From an uncultured Eubacteriales bacterium (GTDB lineage Bacteria; Bacillota; Clostridia; Oscillospirales; CAG-382), in NCBI GenBank assembly GCA_934446095.1, contig CAKSDR010000009.1:1-45072 (forward strand): a stretch of DNA of 45,072 nt, given 5' to 3'. Below are positions 15,701 to 21,321 of this stretch, piece by piece (the stretch's first letter is position 1; each line of letters begins with the position of its first letter). The notes beneath the pieces were generated by a model. That model did no database searches, was not told the origin of the DNA, and saw only the letters and a list, made by a program, of their open reading frames with translations. The position numbers were made by a program, and so were the translations under genes.

Positions 15701-16915
15701 TTATTCCTCCGTATTATTAAAATCGTAAACTTTTTTTTCGTTAATAAAAGTTGCCATGCACCTGCCGAATACTTTTTTGCCTTCGAATGGAGTTGATTTT
15801 CCTTTCGATAAAAATGTTTTCGGATTTATTTTATATTCGCAGTTTAAATCCCATATCGTAAAATCATTTCCGAAAGGAATTCCAAATCGTTTTCGCGGAT
15901 TTATGCATATAAGTTCCAACAACTTTTCGAGTGTGATTAAATTTTGTTTTACAAGACATGTAAAGAGCAGGGGAAACGCTGTTTCAAGCCCTGTTATTCC
16001 AAAAGCGCTGTCTTTTAATCCTTTGCTTTTCTCATCATTGCTGTGAGGAGCGTGGTCTGTCGCTATCATATCTATCGTTCCGTCTTTTATACCTTCAATG
16101 AGGGCGAGTTTATCTTCCTTGCTTCTAAGCGGGGGATTCATTTTAAAACGGCCGTCTTCCGATAAATCATTTTCGTCCAAAATAAGGTAATGAGGTGCGG
16201 TTTCACAAGTTATGTCAATGCCGTCGGCTTTGGCTTTTCTTATAAGTTCAACGCTTTCTTTGCATGAAACATGACAGACATGGTATTTGCAGCCGGTTTC
16301 CTTTGCAAGGCGGATGTCTCTTTTTATAGGTTTCCATTCGCTTTCGCTGCAAATGCCTGAGTGCCCGTGTTCAAGAGCGTATTTTCCGTTATGTATGTAT
16401 CCTGTGCCGGCAAGACTTTCATCTTCGCAATGCACGGCGATTATTTTATTAAGTTTTTTCGCTTTAAGCATTGCCTGCTTCATCATCTGTTCATCTTGAA
16501 TTCCTTTTCCGTCGTCGGAAAAGGCAATAACACTGTCTGCAATTTCTTCAAACGGCGATAGAATTTCGCCGCACTCTCCGATAGTTATCGACCCATAAGG
16601 ATAAATGTTTACAAAACCGTCTTTTGAAATTATTTCCTGCTGAATTTTCAAATTCCGGATACTGTCCGGAACCGGATTTAAGTTCGGCATTGTGCAGACT
16701 GCGGTATATCCGCCGTGCGCCGCCGCAAGAGAACCTGTGCGTATTGTTTCTTTATAAGAAAAACCCGGCTCGCGAAAATGCACATGCACATCGCAAAAGC
16801 CGGGAAATATATAACAATCGGAATATTTTTCAACTGAAAAAAATGATTTTATAAACACTTCTTCCGGAAGATACTGGGGTAAATATGCGTTTATTCCATA
16901 GTCTTTCAGTAACAT
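15701..16915 (-). CDS. pyrC: Dihydroorotase
   Basis: Zinc amidohydrolase that closes carbamoyl aspartate to dihydroorotate. The 404-residue product (from the ATG at 16915) has the metal motif DVHVHFREPGF, the region KETIRTGSLAAAHGGYT, the His-rich AVHCEDE and HVCHVS, and the catalytic Asp in MIATDHAPHS. Type I (multifunctional-like) DHOase length fits. The ATG has GGAG six bases upstream. An in-frame TTG at 16960 would add an N-terminal strand that looks family-like (LIFGKVFFFETENG), but that frame runs through the terminator hairpin and has no ribosome site, so I leave it out while noting the doubt. It is the first gene of the operon, behind an attenuator-like leader. Confidence 0.93.
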   Translation of the reverse strand: MLLKDYGINAYLPQYLPEEVFIKSFFSVEKYSDCYIFPGFCDVHVHFREPGFSYKETIRTGSLAAAHGGYTAVCTMPNLNPVPDSIRNLKIQQEIISKDGFVNIYPYGSITIGECGEILSPFEEIADSVIAFSDDGKGIQDEQMMKQAMLKAKKLNKIIAVHCEDESLAGTGYIHNGKYALEHGHSGICSESEWKPIKRDIRLAKETGCKYHVCHVSCKESVELIRKAKADGIDITCETAPHYLILDENDLSEDGRFKMNPPLRSKEDKLALIEGIKDGTIDMIATDHAPHSNDEKSKGLKDSAFGITGLETAFPLLFTCLVKQNLITLEKLLELICINPRKRFGIPFGNDFTIWDLNCEYKINPKTFLSKGKSTPFEGKKVFGRCMATFINEKKVYDFNNTEE

Positions 16916-16928
16916 ACCATTCTCCGTT

Positions 16929-17021
16929 TCAAAAAAGAAAACCTTGCCGAAAATCAGCAAGGTTAAAACGCATAAAATAGGGCGGACGTGTCCGCAAAAA
17001 TATGTCGCAGTTGTTTTCCAT
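16929..17021 (-). CDS. Possible pyr leader peptide (30 codons)
   Basis: An ATG at 17021 opens a 30-codon frame that begins MENNCDIFLRTRPPYF, runs through the attenuator hairpin and stops at TGA immediately after its T-tract. The layout resembles the E. coli pyrBI leader, where ribosome movement behind a UTP-starved polymerase breaks the terminator. There is no good Shine-Dalgarno site, only a weak purine run, so translation is unproven. Whether it is a real gene depends on ribosome profiling or a reporter fusion. Confidence 0.3.
   Translation of the reverse strand: MENNCDIFLRTRPPYFMRFNLADFRQGFLF
16931..16964 (-). terminator. Attenuator terminator in pyr leader
   Basis: On the minus strand the stem AACCTTGC/GCAAGGTT (16964-16957 with 16947-16940), extended by G-C and G-T pairs, is followed by TTTCTTTTTT. 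It sits about 90 nt after the transcription start and 16 nt before the pyrC start, so it can stop transcription before the operon. Confidence 0.85.
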
Positions 17022-17030
17022 CTTGCCGAT
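16953..17030 (-). promoter_or_regulatory. Candidate antiterminator pairing in pyr leader
   Basis: The early leader segment ATCGGCAAG (17030-17022) can pair over nine bases, one of them G-U, with CTTGCTGAT (16961-16953). That second segment forms part of the 5' arm of the terminator, so the two structures exclude each other. A small GCGGA/TCCGC hairpin (16982-16995) lies between. No PyrR binding-loop consensus was recognised. Confidence 0.6.
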
Positions 17031-17058
17031 ATCTCGTATCGATTTAAAGATTTTACTA

Positions 17059-17087
17059 ATTATAACATCTGATTTTAATTTTGTCAA
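17059..17087 (-). promoter_or_regulatory. Sigma-A promoter of pyr operon
   Basis: TTGACA (17087-17082) and TATAAT (17064-17059) are both perfect and separated by 17 nt. Transcription should begin near 17052 and produce a leader of about 135 nt. Such a strong promoter fits control by attenuation rather than by initiation. Confidence 0.93.
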
Positions 17088-17106
17088 CATGTTTTTGCAA
17101 AAACTT

Positions 17107-17145
17107 TTGAAAAGCCCCTTGCCCGAAGTTCTCGGGCAAGGGGCT
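17107..17145 (-). terminator. Terminator of GH13 gene
   Basis: A GC-rich 14-bp perfect stem (AGCCCCTTGCCCGA at 17113-17126 with its complement at 17132-17145) is followed on the minus strand by TTTTCAAAAGTTTTT. It separates the amylase-family gene from the pyr promoter. Confidence 0.9.
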
Positions 17146-17160
17146 GCTTCATTTTATTAT

Positions 17161-18435
17161 TTATTTGCACAAAACAAGATATCCGCCGTCGCCAAGCGTG
17201 ATTTCTTTGCCTTTGACAACATTTCTTGCAGACAATAAAACTTTGTAATTTTCCAAGTTTTCGCTATCCAAAGATAAGGTTTCAACTTCTTTTGAAGTAT
17301 TTGCGATAACTATAACTTCCTGGTTTTCGAGTGTCTTCTTGAATGCCGCAACATATTTGCTGTCTGACAAAAGTTCAATATCCCCGCGGCTTATCGCCGG
17401 AAGGTTGTGATGAAGATTTGAAAGTTCCCTGATGAGAGCGATTCTTTCCTGACCCTTAGCGGTTAGGATTTCAGACCAGTCTACGCACAGATTCTTTCCG
17501 TGGAAGCGGTTGTTCCAAAGACTGTGGCGACAACTGTCGGCAATTTCGTTTCCGTTATAGAAAAACGGAACACAGCCGCAGGTAAGCACAACTACAAACA
17601 TAGCATCGCATGCGTTTTTGCCGAACTTGCGCTCATATCTGTTTTCGTATGCATCTGACGCCGTGTCGTGGTTTTCAAAACATATTACCTTTTTATCAAT
17701 GTCTTTTATGCCCTTAAGGTTTTTGTTAATATTTTTTTCGCCGCATTCATAAATATTATCAATGCCCCAGTAGCAGTAGTTTGCGTCAAAAACTTTGCTT
17801 TTTGTAAATTCTTCTTTAATTCCCTCGTTAAGCATGATAAAATCGGGCTTTATTTCTTTAACGCGTTTTACGCCTTCGGCCCAAAAATCAAGGGGAACTT
17901 CATCTCCGACATCGCAGCGGTAACCGTCGATATCAAAATTTTTAACCCAATATTCCATGTTGTTCCATAAATATTCGCGAAGCTCCTGACAGTCGAAATT
18001 CAGTTTCGGGAAGTGCCACTGACCGTTATCGGGTGTTCCGTCGGGAAGACGTTTTACAAAATCCTTGTTAATGTCAATAAGAACGGCTCTCGGTCCGCAA
18101 TGGAAATAAACAAGGTCGAATACAACTCTAAGTCCGAGTCTGTGCGCCGAATTTACAAAACTCTTTAAATCTTCGTTTGTGCCATATTCTTCGTCTATTT
18201 TAAAATAGTCGTTCATCCTGTAAGGGTTTTTGGGATTTCCAAGACCGCTTGCTTTCTGGCGGTCGCTCCAGAATTCTTCTCTCGGGTCGTCGTCCATTTC
18301 ATAAAAAGGCGATAAATAAACAATGTCAACGCCGAGTCCTGCAATATGTCCGAGCAATTTCTCGGCTGCCTTTATGGTGCCGTCTTTTGTTGCTGTTCTC
18401 GGAAAAATCTGATAGATTATATTGTTGCTTTTCAT
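17161..18435 (-). CDS. Intracellular GH13 alpha-amylase-family glycosidase
   Basis: The 424-residue product is a TIM-barrel glycoside hydrolase of family GH13. It opens with NIIYQIFPRTA and shows VDIVYLSPFYE. It keeps the full catalytic set: Asp175 in GYRCDVGDE (nucleophile), Glu204 in MLNEGI (acid/base) and Asp257 in CFENHDT. There is no signal peptide, so it acts in the cytoplasm, probably on oligosaccharides. The insert WSDRQKASGLGNPKNPYRMNDYF is typical of oligo-glucosidase-like members, but the substrate cannot be fixed from sequence. The ATG at 18435 is chosen with AAGGAG about ten bases upstream; the frame extending to 18603 crosses tRNA-Leu and is not coding. The gene stands alone, downstream of the tRNA. 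Confidence 0.88.
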   Translation of the reverse strand: MKSNNIIYQIFPRTATKDGTIKAAEKLLGHIAGLGVDIVYLSPFYEMDDDPREEFWSDRQKASGLGNPKNPYRMNDYFKIDEEYGTNEDLKSFVNSAHRLGLRVVFDLVYFHCGPRAVLIDINKDFVKRLPDGTPDNGQWHFPKLNFDCQELREYLWNNMEYWVKNFDIDGYRCDVGDEVPLDFWAEGVKRVKEIKPDFIMLNEGIKEEFTKSKVFDANYCYWGIDNIYECGEKNINKNLKGIKDIDKKVICFENHDTASDAYENRYERKFGKNACDAMFVVVLTCGCVPFFYNGNEIADSCRHSLWNNRFHGKNLCVDWSEILTAKGQERIALIRELSNLHHNLPAISRGDIELLSDSKYVAAFKKTLENQEVIVIANTSKEVETLSLDSENLENYKVLLSARNVVKGKEITLGDGGYLVLCK

Positions 18436-18480
18436 AGCGTGCGATCTCCTTGACTTTACACTTAAGACTTTTATTGAAAG

Positions 18481-18567
18481 TGGTGCGGATAACAGGACTT
18501 GAACCTGCACGATATCGCTATCACTAGAACCTGAATCTAGCGCGTCTGCCAATTTCGCCATATCCGC
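18481..18567 (-). tRNA. tRNA-Leu (CAG)
   Basis: The 87-nt gene has acceptor arms GCGGATA/TATCCGC, discriminator A and an encoded CCA end. The D arm contains GGCGAAATTGGCAGACGC. The anticodon arm is CTAGA-TTCAGGT-TCTAG with anticodon CAG, and the long variable arm TGATAGCGATATCGT marks a class II tRNA. The T arm contains GGTTCAAGTCC. It reads CUG codons and has its own strong promoter. Confidence 0.97.
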
Positions 18568-18608
18568 ATGCAAAGGCACCAAAAGAATAAATCCCCTGAG
18601 CAACGGAT

Positions 18609-18637
18609 ATTATATCATACTTTTTTTAACATGTCAA
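18609..18637 (-). promoter_or_regulatory. Sigma-A promoter of tRNA-Leu
   Basis: TTGACA (18637-18632) and TATAAT (18614-18609) with 17-nt spacing on the minus strand lie about 40 nt before the tRNA. Readthrough could also supply the GH13 gene downstream. Confidence 0.88.
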
Positions 18638-18646
18638 TCCAAAATA

Positions 18647-18922
18647 TCAGAAAAAACATTTTCTTTCTCTTTTTTCGTTCTGCCCCGCAAAACAAGCCCA
18701 CTCATACTTTACAAGTATTATGTCATCGCCTATTTTTTCAATACAGTTCCAAGGGATAACATATTCCTGCGAATTTGAAAAACACTTTTTTTCCTTTACG
18801 CTGATGTTAAGAATTTTTCCGGTATCGTCAAATTCAAGGTCGAAAACAAAACCGAGTTTTTTTCCGTCGCTGCAGTTTATTACTTCTTTTTTTGAAAACG
18901 AGGAAAATGAAAAAACGCGCAT
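18647..18922 (-). CDS. YlmC/YmxH-family PRC-barrel sporulation protein
   Basis: The 91-residue product belongs to the YlmC/YmxH family, named from Bacillus sporulation-associated genes, whose molecular role is not known. Family marks are FSKKEVINCSDGKKLGFVFDLEFD at the N-terminus and VIPWNCIEKIGDDIILVKYE near the C-terminus, forming a small PRC-like beta barrel. The ATG at 18922 is taken because it gives the family-like MRVFSFSSFSKKEV and lies eight bases after GGTG; an ATG two codons earlier (18928) is the alternative. It stands alone, divergent from mraZ. Its upstream region is AT-rich and I could not identify a convincing sporulation-sigma promoter. Confidence 0.85.
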   Translation of the reverse strand: MRVFSFSSFSKKEVINCSDGKKLGFVFDLEFDDTGKILNISVKEKKCFSNSQEYVIPWNCIEKIGDDIILVKYEWACFAGQNEKRERKCFF

Positions 18923-18956
18923 AAGCATTTCACCGCCGGTAAAAATTTTTATATGA

Positions 18957-19111
18957 ATTTATATGACTCCCTTTTTTTAAATATGATGCGCGTTTGTGAA
19001 AAATACACAAAAATCGACAAGAAAATTAGCTTTAATATACACACATAATATATTTTTACAATTTATTATCAATTTGTTAATCAAATATTAAATAATAAAT
19101 CAATTCAAGCA
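18957..19111. other. AT-rich intergenic region between ymxH and mraZ promoter
   Basis: No gene is apparent. The sequence is strongly AT-rich with an imperfect inverted repeat of AATTTATTAT and ATAATAAATCAATT (about 19058-19107). It separates divergent transcription units; part of it probably holds the ymxH promoter. Confidence 0.5.
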
Positions 19112-19140
19112 TTGAAAATGCAGTAAATATGTTATATAAT
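19112..19140 (+). promoter_or_regulatory. Sigma-A promoter of the dcw cluster
   Basis: TTGAAA at 19112-19117 and TATAAT at 19135-19140 are separated by 17 nt. Transcription should begin near 19147, immediately before the MraZ repeat array. Confidence 0.85.
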
Positions 19141-19150
19141 GTAATCGTAA

Positions 19151-19180
19151 TGGATGAAAATGGATTAAAAAGGATTAAAA
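19151..19180 (+). promoter_or_regulatory. Candidate MraZ operator, three 10-bp repeats
   Basis: Three in-phase 10-bp units read TGGATGAAAA, TGGATTAAAA and AGGATTAAAA. Known MraZ sites are short G-rich pentamers separated by five bases, giving the same 10-bp period. The array lies between the promoter and mraZ, where autoregulation by MraZ is expected. Pentamer sequence differs from the E. coli TGGG type. Confidence 0.7.
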
Positions 19181-19238
19181 GTAAATAGATTTTTCGTTCA
19201 TGAAGGATAAAATTTTGTAAAAAAGAGGTGACATGCGG

Positions 19239-19658
19239 ATGCTGGCAGGCGAATATCAACATACTTTAGATGCAAAGGGCAGAGTGTTTCTTCCCGCAAA
19301 GTTCCGCGGTGACCTTTCCGGAAATCTTCTTGTTATAAAAGGTCTTGACAACTGCCTTGTTCTCTATAACGAAGAACAGTGGGAGTTTTTTGTCAAAAAA
19401 CTTGAAACTTTCGGAGAAATGAAGATGAAGAAGATAAAAAGGTATCTGCTGTCAAGCGCCTTTATGACTGAGCAGGATTCTCAGGGCAGAATAGTAATTC
19501 CGCAGAATCTGCGCGAATATGCCGGAATAGAAAAAGGGATATCTTTTGTCGGTCTTAACAATTGCGTTGAAATATGGTGTCCCGACAATCTCAGAACGGA
19601 AATCGAAAGCGATGATCCCGGCGAACTTCGGGATATGCTTACCGAAATAGGGTTTTAA
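19239..19658 (+). CDS. mraZ: Transcriptional regulator MraZ
   Basis: The 139-residue product is a double AbrB-like (SpoVT-fold) DNA-binding protein that forms rings and controls the division and cell wall cluster. Two repeats are visible: GEYQHTLDAKGRVFLPAKFR near the N-terminus and TEQDSQGRIVIPQNLREYAGI in the middle. The ATG at 19239 gives the family-like MLAGEYQH and lies eight bases after GAGGTG. An ATG at 19233 has only two bases of spacing. It is the first gene of the cluster and has a probable operator upstream. Confidence 0.95.
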   Translation: MLAGEYQHTLDAKGRVFLPAKFRGDLSGNLLVIKGLDNCLVLYNEEQWEFFVKKLETFGEMKMKKIKRYLLSSAFMTEQDSQGRIVIPQNLREYAGIEKGISFVGLNNCVEIWCPDNLRTEIESDDPGELRDMLTEIGF

Positions 19659-19661
19659 AAT

Positions 19662-20624
19662 ATGAATACAAATAATTTCGAACCTGTTTTTTCGCATTAT
19701 TCCGTCATGCTTCATGAAACCGTGGACGGACTTAACGTAAAAAAAGGCGGAACTTATCTTGACTGCACTCTCGGAGGGGGCGGTCATTCAGAAGAAATTT
19801 TGAAAAGGCTTGAAAGGCTCGGGGGAGGCAGGCTTATCTGCATTGACCGCGACAGCGACGCCATCTCGGCGGCACGGGCAAGACTTGAAAGATTTGCGGA
19901 AAACACGGTTTTTATAAAAGGAAATTTTGAAAACGCGGCTGAGTTGCTTGCGCAAAACAACATACATAATATAGACGGAGTTATAGCTGACCTCGGGGTT
20001 TCTTCTTTTCAATTAGATACGCCTTCACGGGGTTTTTCTTATATGCATGACGCGCCGCTTGACATGAGAATGTCGCAGGGTGAAGGCAAAAGCGCGTACG
20101 ACGTTGTAAATAAATACAGCGAAAAAGAACTCAAAAATATAATATCAATGTACGGCGAAGAAAATTTTGCTTCGCGCATTGCTTCTTTTATAGTAAAGGC
20201 AAGAGAGAAAAAAGAGATACAAACGACGTTTGAACTGAATGAAATAATAAAGGCGGCAATACCTGCCAAAAACCGCCGCGAGGGGCAGCACCCTTCAAAG
20301 CGCACGTTTCAGGCCATAAGAATAGAAGTAAACGGCGAACTTGACGCTATAGGCAACATGATAGACGGGCTGTTTCCGATGCTGAATTCAGGGGGGAGAT
20401 TTTCCGTTATAACATTTCATTCGCTCGAAGACAGAATAGTGAAGCATAAATTTTTGTCATTTACAAAGGGCTGCACATGTCCGCCGGATTTCCCGGTGTG
20501 CGTATGCGGAAACAAACCAAAGGCAAAACTTATAGTTAAAAAACCGATTTTGCCGGGCGAAGAAGAATTGCGTATAAATCCGCGGTCCAGAAGCGCAAAA
20601 CTTAGGATTCTTGAAAAAATCTGA
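19662..20624 (+). CDS. rsmH: 16S rRNA (cytosine1402-N4)-methyltransferase
   Basis: RsmH (MraW) uses SAM to methylate N4 of C1402 in the 30S decoding centre. The 320-residue product has HYSVMLHETVDGL, the SAM-binding GTYLDCTLGGGGHSEEIL, and GVIADLGVSSFQLD. The C-terminal VITFHSLEDRIVKHKF and RSRSAKLRILEK are also diagnostic. Only three bases separate it from the mraZ stop and no strong ribosome site is visible, so its translation probably depends on coupling to mraZ. Confidence 0.97.
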   Translation: MNTNNFEPVFSHYSVMLHETVDGLNVKKGGTYLDCTLGGGGHSEEILKRLERLGGGRLICIDRDSDAISAARARLERFAENTVFIKGNFENAAELLAQNNIHNIDGVIADLGVSSFQLDTPSRGFSYMHDAPLDMRMSQGEGKSAYDVVNKYSEKELKNIISMYGEENFASRIASFIVKAREKKEIQTTFELNEIIKAAIPAKNRREGQHPSKRTFQAIRIEVNGELDAIGNMIDGLFPMLNSGGRFSVITFHSLEDRIVKHKFLSFTKGCTCPPDFPVCVCGNKPKAKLIVKKPILPGEEELRINPRSRSAKLRILEKI

Positions 20625-20652
20625 ATGAAAACTGATATGGGAGAAAAAGAAA

Positions 20653-21294
20653 ATGACGTATTATGAAGATAATAACCGTAATATTTTCAGAAACGGTAAT
20701 ATACAATATAATAACGGCATCAAAAACGGTTCCGGCGTAAGAAACGATATTTCCGAAACGGCGTCGGAGGCTGTCAGAAGGATACGTGCGGAAAAAAGAA
20801 AAGCTGAAACAAAAAGACAGATTCGCGCAAGACAGGATTATATAAAAGCAAGAGAAGAAGTTTCGAAGCAAACACAAAACGACGCGGTTCAGTATATAGA
20901 TATGAAGGAAAAGAAAAATCCGATTTCCGTTTCGTTTGTGTTTATGAGTATAATTTTAACCGTTGTTATAATGTTTTTGGTTTTAAATTATTCGGAGATC
21001 AGCGAATATACGAACGACGTAAACTCTCTCAAAACGCAGGTTGCCGAACTTGAAACGGAGAAATCAAGACTTGAAGTTTCTCTCGATAAAAAAACAAATC
21101 TCGAACAGATAGAAAATACTGTTTCGAGTCTCGGAATGGTTAAAAGCGAAAAACTCGCCAAAAAATATATCTCTTCCGGCCTCGGCGAAAAAATCGAAAA
21201 ATCAAGCGGCGGCGAAGACGAGTACAACATAAGTGCAATGATGTCAGGATTTACGAAACTTTTTAAGGATGTTGTCAGGGGAAAAAATAAATAA
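20653..21294 (+). CDS. ftsL: FtsL-like septum formation membrane protein
   Basis: This 213-residue bitopic membrane protein is assigned by position between rsmH and spoVD and by architecture. It has a long, highly basic cytoplasmic N-terminus (about residues 1-95, with an Arg/Lys-rich helix RRIRAEKRKAETKRQIRARQ) and one membrane helix at about 97-116 (VSFVFMSIILTVVIMFLVLN). An extracytoplasmic coiled coil with Leu heptads (NSLKTQVAELETEKSRLEVSL) follows. FtsL works with DivIC and DivIB to activate septal peptidoglycan synthesis. Sequence similarity in this family is weak, so DivIC-like naming is also possible. It is longer than the typical 90-130-residue FtsL. GGGAG lies nine bases before the start. 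Confidence 0.78.
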   Translation: MTYYEDNNRNIFRNGNIQYNNGIKNGSGVRNDISETASEAVRRIRAEKRKAETKRQIRARQDYIKAREEVSKQTQNDAVQYIDMKEKKNPISVSFVFMSIILTVVIMFLVLNYSEISEYTNDVNSLKTQVAELETEKSRLEVSLDKKTNLEQIENTVSSLGMVKSEKLAKKYISSGLGEKIEKSSGGEDEYNISAMMSGFTKLFKDVVRGKNK

Positions 21295-21321
21295 TATAAT
21301 TTTTTGTGAAGAGAGTGTACG

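Noticed and set aside
16915..17052. PyrR-binding loop in the pyr leader
   Set aside because: I could not find the conserved anti-antiterminator sequence of Bacillus pyr leaders; the structures present are better described as a different attenuator.
18436..18603. N-terminal extension of the GH13 gene
   Set aside because: It runs across tRNA-Leu; the ATG at 18435 has its own ribosome site and begins at the family N-terminus.
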